Assembly (NCBI GenBank): GCA_930633525.1
Contig: CAKNFP010000001.1
Coordinates: 1,280,001-1,344,000, forward strand
Length of the DNA stretch: 64,000 nt
Direction of reading: 5' to 3'
Origin: Hyphomicrobiales bacterium
GTDB lineage: Bacteria > Pseudomonadota > Alphaproteobacteria > Rhizobiales > Beijerinckiaceae
The position numbers were made by a program, and so were the translations under genes. A model generated the notes under the pieces. The model worked only from the letters and a program-made list of their open reading frames with translations. It did not search any database and had not been told where the DNA came from. Positions within the stretch are counted from its first letter, which is position 1, and every line of letters begins with the position of its first letter. Below are positions 21,977 through 28,025 of this stretch, piece after piece.

Positions 21977-22602
21977 CCAACCGCATGGAATGGCAGCCCA
22001 TAGAGACGGCGCCGAAGGATGGAACGTGGATTATCGCCCGTGACGTTGGGAGCAGCTTCCAATACATCGACCCGAATTATCCGCGCATATATGCCTGCCG
22101 GTGGCTTCCGGAGCATGTGGTAGCGGCGCTTGACGAATGGCGCCGTGATACGGATGACTATGACCCGGACTGGTACGACGAGAATGACGCCAATCAGCAA
22201 CCAACGCACTGGCTGTTTACTGTCCCCGACCTGTTAGCAGATCACCCACGCCCCACAACCCCCGTAGTGGATCATGAAGGGGGTGAAAGTGATCCACAAG
22301 CCACCCGCATATCCGAGCTAGAGGCAGAGGTGGAGAGCTGGGCGGCTGTCGCCAATCGCGAAGATGAATGCCGGGTTATGTGGCAAACGCGAGCTGAAAG
22401 CGCGGAGGCAGAGGTGGAGAGGCTAAAGGGGGAGCTTGAGAAGGAATGGGAGTGGTGCGCTGACGACGCAGCCATACATTCCAAGTACCCGATCGAAACA
22501 GAGTATGAGCGGGGGTACGCAGACGGCCGACGTGAGGCTGCCGCCACCATCCGCCAGCGAGCCCGCGCCCGCTCCACCGCCATGAACAAGGGAGGGGAGT
22601 GA
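21973..22602 (+). CDS. DUF551-like protein with coiled coil (209 aa)
   Basis: The first 75 residues (MEWQPIETAPKDGTWIIAR and ANQQPTHWLFTVP) match the DUF551-type domain found in many phages. After a Pro-rich linker comes a coiled coil (RISELEAEVESWAA ... EAEVERLKGELEKEWEW) and YERGYADGRREAAATIRQRARAR. Function unknown. Confidence 0.7.
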   Translation: MTNRMEWQPIETAPKDGTWIIARDVGSSFQYIDPNYPRIYACRWLPEHVVAALDEWRRDTDDYDPDWYDENDANQQPTHWLFTVPDLLADHPRPTTPVVDHEGGESDPQATRISELEAEVESWAAVANREDECRVMWQTRAESAEAEVERLKGELEKEWEWCADDAAIHSKYPIETEYERGYADGRREAAATIRQRARARSTAMNKGGE

Positions 22603-22958
22603 TGCGCGTCCTTGTGTGCGGCGGCCGGGAATACGCGAACAGAAAGCGCCTTCGATCGGCTTTGTCCGATATGCATAAGGAGGCGCCGATTTCCGTCGTT
22701 ATTGCTGGCGGGGCTCCCGGCGCGGATCGTCTCGCGGAGGAATGGGCGCGGCATTATGGCGTTCCAGCGATCCGCATGGAGGCGAACTGGACCCGATACG
22801 GCAAGAAAGCCGGCCCAATCCGCAACCAGTGGATGATCGACCTTTGCAGCCCCGAGGTTGTCGTAGCATTCCCCGGCGGCTTCGGAACGACTGACATGAT
22901 CCGCCGCGCCCGATCAGCCAACATCAAAGTCATAGAGGTGGATGGGTGGAGATCCTAA
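22602..22958 (+). CDS. SLOG/DUF2493-type nucleotide-binding protein
   Basis: The 118-residue protein has the small SLOG fold: MRVLVCGGREYANR (N-terminal strand and GGR), VVIAGGAPGADRLAEEWA (nucleotide loop), RNQWMIDLCSPEVVVAFPGG. These domains bind nucleotide-derived ligands or act as nucleosidases, and some serve in phage-host conflict. ATG at 22602 preferred over GTG at 22599 (TGATG junction). Confidence 0.88.
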   Translation: MRVLVCGGREYANRKRLRSALSDMHKEAPISVVIAGGAPGADRLAEEWARHYGVPAIRMEANWTRYGKKAGPIRNQWMIDLCSPEVVVAFPGGFGTTDMIRRARSANIKVIEVDGWRS

Positions 22959-23041
22959 GCCGTATTTTGTTCACGTTTGAGGGGTGGATGGCGATATTCG
23001 TCGTCTGTGCGTGCCTCAGGTGGGTAATACATGGTGATTGA
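22946..23041 (+). CDS. Membrane peptide (31 aa)
   Basis: A GTG-started frame encodes VEILSRILFTFEGW then MAIFVVCACLRWVIHGD: one hydrophobic helix. It overlaps the SLOG gene's end and the next start (TGATG). Weakly supported. Confidence 0.35.
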   Translation: MEILSRILFTFEGWMAIFVVCACLRWVIHGD

Positions 23042-23325
23042 TGACCAAGAAAGCACATGAAAAAATCCTCCAAGGCCTACAAGAAGCAAGAGATGTGGTA
23101 CAAGGTGTAGTGCCTGCGCCGCGTATTCACATTAACGGCTTCACCTATGTCTCACTCGACTATCACGAGGCAGAATGTCGTAAAGCTGAATTCGCCATAC
23201 TCGACAAAGGCACGAATTATCTTGCCGCTCGCGGCTACGCTCAGGGGGCTGATGCGCTGAAGAAAATGAAATCGGAGATCGCCCCGGATGGCACGGAAGT
23301 CTGCCCTCTATCGTTCTATGGATGA
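23041..23325 (+). CDS. Hypothetical protein (94 aa)
   Basis: MTKKAHEKILQGLQEARDVV then NGFTYVSLDYHEAECRKAEF and NYLAARGYAQGADAL. Helical, soluble; no family recognised. Overlaps the following GIY-YIG-like gene by eight bases. Confidence 0.5.
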   Translation: MTKKAHEKILQGLQEARDVVQGVVPAPRIHINGFTYVSLDYHEAECRKAEFAILDKGTNYLAARGYAQGADALKKMKSEIAPDGTEVCPLSFYG

Positions 23326-23680
23326 CATTTATTTCGGACCGGACGAAGAATCTTGCGGCATCTACGTCATGGAAGATGACCGGGGATACGTCAAGATTGG
23401 CAGGAGTTACTGCCCAGGCACAAGGTGCCTATCTATGCAAACGGGGCACCCTTGGCCCCTGAAGGTCGCATGGGCTGGGCGCGGACGATACAAAGAGGTG
23501 ATTAAACTCGAGCGCGAGGTTCATAAGTGGCTTGAGGATACCGTGAATAAAATGAATGGCGAGTGGTACTTGATGGATACGAAGGCGGCTGTCGGAGCTA
23601 TCGAACGACGGGCCACTACGTTGAAGATTATGATCAAGCCAGATTGGCTCTACGTATTCGAAGATGGCCTTTATCCCTAA
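23318..23680 (+). CDS. GIY-YIG / T5orf172-like nuclease domain protein
   Basis: From MDDIYFGPDEESCGIYVM the 120-residue protein shows the MUG113/T5orf172 version of the GIY-YIG fold: CGIYVMEDDRGYVKIGRSYCPGTR with strand-strand and Arg, then LEREVHKWLEDTVNKMNGEWY with the catalytic-type Glu. Such small enzymes occur in phages as free-standing nucleases. An alternative ATG 30 bases upstream is possible. Confidence 0.78.
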   Translation: MDDIYFGPDEESCGIYVMEDDRGYVKIGRSYCPGTRCLSMQTGHPWPLKVAWAGRGRYKEVIKLEREVHKWLEDTVNKMNGEWYLMDTKAAVGAIERRATTLKIMIKPDWLYVFEDGLYP

Positions 23681-23701
23681 CGCGACCGTGGAGCCCAGCC
23701 G

Positions 23702-24289
23702 ATGTCAACAAGCGCGACAGTTCGCAAATCCTTCTCCGGATATGGCCGAAAGCCTCGTGCCGGTGTCGAACGGTACCCATCTGGGCAGATCGTCCATGCC
23801 CAAAGGCAGCCCAAAGAGACAGAGGCGGATATCCTGGCGACAGCCATCAGCCAGCCGCACCGCAGGGGATCTGCAGACCCTCGCAGCCGGTACCATGGGT
23901 TCTCCGCCGGCCGCCTTCTGATGAGCAAGCAGATAACTCATCCCCAGTTCCGGGCGGCAGAGCGCGTCACGACTGTCTGGATCAAGCACGCGAAGCTCGT
24001 GACGGGATCGCTACCGCGCTTCCCCTCGGTCATGGCCGACAGGGTAGCGGGCGCTATCGAATCCGGCCCTGAGCCTGCGGACGACGACATTTTCAAGCTG
24101 CGCAGGGATTTCGAGGATTCCCATTCATCCCTGATGTCCCGAGGAAAGCACGCAGACTATGTGCGTGTCATCACAAGAGTCTGCATGATGGACATCGATC
24201 CAACGCAGGACGAGCTAGGTGATTTCCGAGAGGCCATGAACCTACTCGACAAGCTGTGGATAATCGATAGCGCCTATGCTGATGACTGA
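23702..24289 (+). CDS. Hypothetical late-early protein, candidate late regulator (195 aa)
   Basis: The N-terminal 70 residues are basic and Pro/Gly-rich (VRKSFSGYGRKPRAGVERYP, QPKETEADILATAISQPHRRG). The rest is helical: GRLLMSKQITHPQFRAAERVTTVW, then DELGDFREAMNLLDKLW. Proteins with this layout end the early operon in several alphaproteobacterial prophages. Being the last gene before the promoter and RNA array that precede the late genes, it sits where lambda has Q, so a late-gene regulator is possible; sequence alone does not prove it. Confidence 0.6.
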   Translation: MSTSATVRKSFSGYGRKPRAGVERYPSGQIVHAQRQPKETEADILATAISQPHRRGSADPRSRYHGFSAGRLLMSKQITHPQFRAAERVTTVWIKHAKLVTGSLPRFPSVMADRVAGAIESGPEPADDDIFKLRRDFEDSHSSLMSRGKHADYVRVITRVCMMDIDPTQDELGDFREAMNLLDKLWIIDSAYADD

Positions 24290-24321
24290 TAAAAAAATAC
24301 GCGCAGAGTCCTTGGCGGGTG

Positions 24322-24350
24322 TTGACGGGGAGTGGATGTTCGCGTATCGT
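24322..24350 (+). promoter_or_regulatory. Promoter upstream of the RNA array (possible late promoter)
   Basis: TTGACG (24322-24327) and TATCGT (24345-24350) with exactly 17 bases between. It follows the last early gene by about 30 bases and precedes tRNA-Met and the structured units. Placement between the early operon and terminase is that of a lambdoid PR' late promoter. Confidence 0.7.
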
Positions 24351-24483
24351 TCCTACCGTATCCGACATTCAAGTTTTGCGCCCGCAGGCATTGGCCGAGC
24401 GGGTTTTGTTGAATCCAGAGGTCGACCCGCCGCCACAGCATGACGGCCCCCAAACGATCCCGCTAAGTAATCTTCACTGTTTT
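24351..24483 (+). other. Leader of the RNA array
   Basis: Non-coding stretch between the promoter and tRNA-Met. It contains a GCGGGT/ACCCGC stem (24399-24404/24425-24430) and a GGCCGAGCGG stretch that resembles the D-arm region of long-arm tRNAs, but no complete cloverleaf can be drawn. May be a further eroded unit. Confidence 0.35.
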
Positions 24484-24560
24484 AGCAGGGTGGAGCAGTT
24501 CGGTAGCTCGTCAGGCTCATAACCTGAAGGCCGGCGGTTCAAATCCGCCCCCTGCTCCCA
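24484..24560 (+). tRNA. tRNA with CAU anticodon (Met type), phage-encoded
   Basis: Complete 77-nt cloverleaf with encoded CCA. Acceptor AGCAGGG/CCCTGCT, D stem GAGC/GCTC, anticodon stem TCAGG/CCTGA with loop CTCATAA (anticodon CAT), T stem GGCGG/CCGCC with loop TTCAAAT. The body resembles an initiator tRNA, but A1 pairs with T72 and the anticodon stem lacks three consecutive GC pairs, so an elongator role (or Ile after lysidine modification of the C) is as likely. Confidence 0.95.
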
Positions 24561-24562
24561 AG

Positions 24563-24655
24563 TTCAACGCCCATCTGATGGATTGCAGCGCTCCCGGCTA
24601 GCGCTCTTAGTTGTGAGGCTTTCCATCAGTGCAAACCGGGTAGCAGGGCGTTGAA
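24563..24655 (+). ncRNA. Structured unit 1 of the array, closed by a 10-bp stem
   Basis: TTCAACGCCC (24563-24572) pairs perfectly with GGGCGTTGAA (24646-24655). Inside, CTGATGGA (24575-24582) pairs with TCCATCAG (24622-24629), and AGCGCT repeats flank a small loop. TTGCA and TGCAA just after these two arms could pair across as a pseudoknot. No T loop, so not a plain tRNA. Confidence 0.6.
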
Positions 24656-24660
24656 AGAGT

Positions 24661-24741
24661 TCAGTGCGCGTCCCGAAGAGCACGACGGGTTGGTCGTAAG
24701 CCTGATGCTGGCTGGTAGGGTTCGAGTCCCACGTGCATTGA
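24661..24741 (+). ncRNA. Structured unit 2: degenerate tRNA-like RNA
   Basis: TCAGTGCGCG pairs with CGTGCATTGA (10 positions including two GU). A T-arm-like segment (GTAGGG, loop TTCGAGT, CCCAC; one bulged A) ends exactly seven bases before the acceptor end, as in a tRNA. A CCCG/CGGG D-like arm is present, but nine extra bases separate it from an AGCC/GGCT stem with loop TGATGCT. There is no CCA; the three bases after the discriminator are ATA. Confidence 0.6.
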
Positions 24742-24770
24742 TAGCTCGGCTGGCGGCATTCTACAGCCAG

Positions 24771-24832
24771 ACAAGGCGACGGCCGCCTCATGAGATAGCC
24801 GTAGTCGGTTAATGGTGATGCAAAGGCCTTGT
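24771..24832 (+). ncRNA. Structured unit 3: stem-closed segment
   Basis: ACAAGGC (24771-24777) pairs with GCCTTGT (24826-24832). Just before it CTGGC/GCCAG (24750-24754/24765-24769) forms a small hairpin. The interior is GC-rich without an obvious T loop. Less certain than its neighbours. Confidence 0.4.
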
Positions 24833-24877
24833 GAGAATCTCGCCCGAAAGGGTCCGACTAGGGCGGTGTCTTAGAGT

Positions 24878-24959
24878 TCAGTACGCGGTGCCCGCCGACA
24901 GTCACCTAATGACATAGGGCAGGCGGGTTAAATGGGGGCATGCGCCAAGCCCGTGCTGA
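24878..24959 (+). ncRNA. Structured unit 4, preceded by the AGAGTTCAG linker
   Basis: TCAGTACG (24878-24885) pairs with CGTGCTGA (24952-24959), one GU. Inside, GCCCGCC pairs with GGCGGGT and encloses a GTCA/TGAC hairpin; a GGC/GCC hairpin follows. The result is a compact two-armed structure of 82 nt, a tRNA-like size but with no T loop or CCA. Confidence 0.55.
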
Positions 24960-24965
24960 TAGAGT

Positions 24966-25036
24966 TCAGGGCGGCCACATCAGCAATGATGCGGCGGTGT
25001 TGATGGAGCGCTCGGACGTCGCCCGAGACGCCCTGA
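24966..25036 (+). ncRNA. Structured unit 5, with a GCAA tetraloop hairpin
   Basis: TCAGGGCG (24966-24973) pairs perfectly with CGCCCTGA (25029-25036). Inside, CATCA-GCAA-TGATG is a GNRA-capped hairpin, and CTCGG/CCGAG forms a second one near the 3' end. Total 71 nt. Separated from unit 4 by only the TAGAGT linker. Confidence 0.58.
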
Positions 25037-25043
25037 TCAAGTT

Positions 25044-25160
25044 CTGCAACAAGCGGCGCTGAAAGCAGAAGCGCAGAAGCCCCGGCTAAGCCTGAAAAGA
25101 CGAAGCGAAAGCCCGTCCGGTGGTTGTACAGAGCCGGGTTAGCGTCCGGCCTTGTTGCAG
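25044..25160 (+). ncRNA. Structured unit 6, closed by a 10-bp stem
   Basis: CTGCAACAAG (25044-25053) pairs perfectly with CTTGTTGCAG (25151-25160). The interior includes CCCGGCT pairing with AGCCGGG and A-rich GAAAG/GAAAA stretches. It is followed directly by TTAGAGTTCAGTGCGG. Confidence 0.55.
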
Positions 25161-25177
25161 TTAGAGTTCAGTGCGGC

Positions 25178-25270
25178 AGTAACCAGGGCAGATTGCCCAC
25201 ACGGCGAGCCCGCGCTCACGACAACAACACCTGCCACGCCTCTCAACGATGCGCACCCCGGCGGGTTACT
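25178..25270 (+). ncRNA. Structured unit 7
   Basis: AGTAACC (25178-25184) pairs with GGTTACT (25264-25270). Inside are a perfect GGGCA-GAT-TGCCC hairpin and a GAGC-CCGC-GCTC hairpin. It is flanked on both sides by the same TTCAGTGCGG sequence (25167-25176 and 25272-25281), so two alternative pairings with the 3' end of unit 8 are possible. Confidence 0.5.
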
Positions 25271-25272
25271 AT

Positions 25273-25372
25273 TCAGTGCGGCCTGAGGCCCAGGCTGATG
25301 GGAAATGCAGGTTTAGCTAACCGGTAACTGGCCCCCGGGCCATGAAGCGGGTTCAAGTCCCGCCCGCACTGA
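25273..25372 (+). ncRNA. Structured unit 8: tRNA-like RNA with perfect acceptor and T arm
   Basis: TCAGTGCGG pairs with CCGCACTGA over nine bases. The 3' part is a textbook T arm: GCGGG, loop TTCAAGT, CCCGC (25347-25363), followed directly by the seven acceptor bases. The middle is about 20 bases longer than in a normal tRNA and folds into GCCTG/CAGGC, GGTT/AACC and TGGCCC/GGGCCA hairpins; no seven-base anticodon loop is evident. No CCA is encoded. Confidence 0.65.
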
Positions 25373-25489
25373 TACAAACCCTCTACACTTATCCCCTAGT
25401 GTCCGAGGAAACGTCACATTGCACGCAGTAACATTCGCTTTCCTCGCTCACGCTCTCTACCGAGCATGGGCTGAGATGTGGGGTGTTGG
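25373..25489 (+). other. Intergenic stretch after the RNA array
   Basis: About 117 bases before the next gene. CGAGGAAA (from 25408) could pair with TTTCCTCG near 25440, forming a long-loop hairpin, but there is no T-run and no clear terminator. This is consistent with read-through from the array into the late genes. Confidence 0.4.
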
Positions 25490-25729
25490 ATGAAAGCATG
25501 TAGTGACTGCCGTCATCGGTTCCGTGTGCTGGGCGGGAGCCCAATGACATCCGGGCCTTGGTGTAACCATCAGGCGGCAAGAAAAGCCGATCCGGTCTAT
25601 GGGCGGATGTTGCCCTTGTGTGGGGCCGCCCGATCCGATGGCGGGGCATGCGGTGGTGCCGGGGCACTCTTCGAGGCTAGGGTACCTGTTTATCGCCGCA
25701 TTGCTTCATGGATATTGGGGCGAGTATGA
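25490..25729 (+). CDS. Small Cys-rich protein (79 aa)
   Basis: From MKACSDCRHRFRVLGGSP the protein carries CSDC, a CNH, a LCGAA and a GACGG, spaced like a zinc-binding phage protein. The C-terminus is hydrophobic/basic (VYRRIASWILGRV). First gene after the RNA array. Function unknown. Confidence 0.6.
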   Translation: MKACSDCRHRFRVLGGSPMTSGPWCNHQAARKADPVYGRMLPLCGAARSDGGACGGAGALFEARVPVYRRIASWILGRV

Positions 25730-25965
25730 CACAACCCGCAACCTACATCATCAGGACAGACGACGGATACCAGCACGAACTGGGCAACGTCTTCGCCTGG
25801 GAAGAAACCGGCTGGCTATCCTTCTACGCTGATCAAGACATGGATAATTTTGTTGCTGGCTTTGCCATGGCGACCGTTACCTCGTGTTGCAGGGCTGATA
25901 TCAAGTCCGAGGTGTTGCGGACACGGACGACGTTCGTTTTCCCTGACGATGGGTCGATGAATTGA
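25726..25965 (+). CDS. Hypothetical protein (79 aa)
   Basis: MTQPATYIIRTDDGYQHELG then FAWEETGWLSFYADQ; a mixed-fold small protein with two adjacent Cys in ATVTSCCRAD. ATGA overlap with the previous gene. No family recognised. Confidence 0.55.
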   Translation: MTQPATYIIRTDDGYQHELGNVFAWEETGWLSFYADQDMDNFVAGFAMATVTSCCRADIKSEVLRTRTTFVFPDDGSMN

Positions 25966-26135
25966 GCCGGGAAGAAGTTGTCGATGAGCTAAAACGACTG
26001 GCTCGGCTCAGCGAAGATGGAGATCCTGAGCTCGCTCACAGCGAGGCCGACAAGATCATTTCTGATTTTGTGAAGTCGCTTGGCTACAGTGACGTAGCGA
26101 ACGCTTTCGATGAAATATTCAAGTGGTATGCATAG
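25962..26135 (+). CDS. Small helical protein (57 aa), TTG start
   Basis: A TTG overlapping the previous stop (TTGA) opens a frame for LSREEVVDELKRLARLSEDG ... KIISDFVKSLGY ... AFDEIFKWYA. The codon pattern and helical content are protein-like. Function unknown; it precedes the terminase genes. Confidence 0.5.
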   Translation: MSREEVVDELKRLARLSEDGDPELAHSEADKIISDFVKSLGYSDVANAFDEIFKWYA

Positions 26136-26171
26136 GCGCAACCACCCGTAAGGGCTTGCGATGGTGATGTG

Positions 26172-26405
26172 ATGGCGGCCAGGACAAGAAAGGTCCAGCA
26201 CGACGATCAAACGCGTGCGAAAATCCAGACAAGTCAGCTCGTGAATCGTCTAACAGATCATATACTTGGCAAGGTGGAAATCCCCCCGTCTGCGGTCACT
26301 GCTGCGCTGGGCCTTTTGAAGAAGACGCTACCTGATCTCGCCTCGGTTGAGCACTCTGGCGAGATGACCTTCAAGCATGAAGACGTCCTCGGCCAGCTTG
26401 AGTGA
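26172..26405 (+). CDS. Candidate terminase small subunit (77 aa)
   Basis: The 77-residue, helical protein (RAKIQTSQLVNRLTDHILGK, VTAALGLLKKTLPDLASVEH, then FKHEDVLGQLE) is encoded directly before and overlapping the large terminase. Small DNA-recognition subunits of similar size and charge occupy this slot in podoviruses of this type. The role is inferred from position; no clear HTH is seen. Confidence 0.55.
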   Translation: MAARTRKVQHDDQTRAKIQTSQLVNRLTDHILGKVEIPPSAVTAALGLLKKTLPDLASVEHSGEMTFKHEDVLGQLE

Positions 26406-27909
26406 GCGTGAACGCGCGATCCGCCAGAAGCTGAAGGACGACTTAGAGCACTACGCATCGCGTTGCCTGAAGATCAGAACGAAGTCGGGCCAGATCGAGC
26501 CTTTCACGTTCAACAAGGCCCAGCGCTATATCCACGGCCGGCTCGAGGAGCAGAAACAGAAGACGGGGCGCGTTCGGGCCCTCATTCTGAAGGGAAGGCA
26601 GCAGGGGTGTTCGACCTATGTGGGGGCCCGGTTCTATCATCGCACGACGCATTCACGGGGCCTGCGGACGTTCATCCTCACCCATGAGGACGCGGCGACA
26701 CAGAACCTGTTCGAGATGGTCAATCGCTATCACGAGCATTGCCATCCGCTGGTGAAGCCATCGACGGGCGCGGCGAACGCGAAGGAGCTGTTCTTCGACC
26801 GTCTCGATAGCGGCTACAAGGTGGGTACAGCCGGGACGAAGGGGGTAGGTCGGTCATCGACCCTGCAACTGTTCCACGGGTCTGAGGTGGCTTTCTGGCC
26901 TCACGCTGACACCCATGCAGCCGGCGTGATGCAGGCCGTTCCAGAGGAAGACGGCACCGAAGAGATCTTGGAGAGCACGGCCAACGGCATCGGCAATTTC
27001 TTCCACCAGAAATGGGTGGATGCCGAGAAGGGCATAGGCGACTTTATCGCGGTCTTTGTCCCGTGGTTCTGGCAAGAGGAGTACCGCCGCCCTGTCCCGC
27101 CGGGGTTCGAGCCGACAGCCGAAGAGACGGAATATGCCTCGCTCTATGGGCTGGATCCCGAGCAGTTGGTCTGGCGCCGCGCCAAGATTGCCGAGCTGAA
27201 AGACCAGGCACTGTTCAAGCAGGAATACCCGGCCAATGCGGCTGAGGCGTTCCAGATGTCTGGTCATGACAGCTACATCGAGCCGGAGCTGATCGCCAGG
27301 GCCCGCAAAGGCACGGCACAGGAAAGCGGGCCTCTTGTCATTGGCTATGATCCTGCCTGGATGGGCGGAGATCGCCACACGATGGCGTGGCGTGCCGGTC
27401 GGTGTGTTCGCAAGGTGGAGAGCAAGGTCAAGCTCGACACGATGCAGGCAGCTGGTTGGGCCAAGAAGGTGATCGATGAGGATCGGCCGGCTCGGTTCTT
27501 CATTGATGTGGGTGGCGTTGGCGCTGGTGTTTATGATCGCCTTGTGGAGATGGGCTACGGCAAAGTCGTGAGGCCGATCAACTTTGGTTCTTCACCCTTG
27601 GAGCCGCCTTCTGCTGAGGGCGGTGGGCCCGGCAATCGCCGCGCTGAGATGTGGATGAAGTCGAAGGATTGGCTGGGCGATCCCGCCGGGGTGCAGGTCC
27701 CGGACTTGGACAGCCTCCAGGCTGATGCCTGCGGGCCATCCTACAAGTGGGACAGCAACACGCGGCTGTTCCTTGAGAAGAAAGAGGATATGCGGCGCCG
27801 TGGCGTTCCGTCTCCCGATGAGTGGGACGCGGTGTCGCTGACGTTTGCAGAGCCTGTGAGCCCGACCATAGGGCAGCCTCTCCGTCGCAATCTATCAAGA
27901 TTAGCTTAG
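26377..27909 (+). CDS. terL: Terminase large subunit
   Basis: A 510-residue packaging motor protein. The ATPase has a Walker A-type LKGRQQGCST (about 69-78), followed by THEDAATQNLFE, and motif III-like EILESTANGIGN. The C-terminal nuclease has VIGYDPAWMGGDRH, FFIDVGGVGAGVYD and a late SPDEWDAVSL, giving the acidic residues of an RNase H fold. It cuts concatemers and pumps DNA into the procapsid. The start overlaps the small subunit; a TTG at 26398 is an alternative. Confidence 0.95.
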   Translation: MKTSSASLSERERAIRQKLKDDLEHYASRCLKIRTKSGQIEPFTFNKAQRYIHGRLEEQKQKTGRVRALILKGRQQGCSTYVGARFYHRTTHSRGLRTFILTHEDAATQNLFEMVNRYHEHCHPLVKPSTGAANAKELFFDRLDSGYKVGTAGTKGVGRSSTLQLFHGSEVAFWPHADTHAAGVMQAVPEEDGTEEILESTANGIGNFFHQKWVDAEKGIGDFIAVFVPWFWQEEYRRPVPPGFEPTAEETEYASLYGLDPEQLVWRRAKIAELKDQALFKQEYPANAAEAFQMSGHDSYIEPELIARARKGTAQESGPLVIGYDPAWMGGDRHTMAWRAGRCVRKVESKVKLDTMQAAGWAKKVIDEDRPARFFIDVGGVGAGVYDRLVEMGYGKVVRPINFGSSPLEPPSAEGGGPGNRRAEMWMKSKDWLGDPAGVQVPDLDSLQADACGPSYKWDSNTRLFLEKKEDMRRRGVPSPDEWDAVSLTFAEPVSPTIGQPLRRNLSRLA

Positions 27910-28025
27910 GGAATACATGATGAGCGGTGGATCCGGACAAGCCGGTGGCCTCGGCCAGTCGGCTATAAAGCCATTGGCGTCTCTGCAAAACGCCGCAGCG
28001 ACAGTGAACCAGGCGCCGCAAGGTG

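Noticed and set aside
24878..25372. Repeated AGAGTTCAG motifs as a CRISPR array
   Set aside because: Spacing is irregular (about 90-200 bases), the repeat is too short, and each copy pairs with a downstream complement, which is stem formation and not repeat-spacer order.
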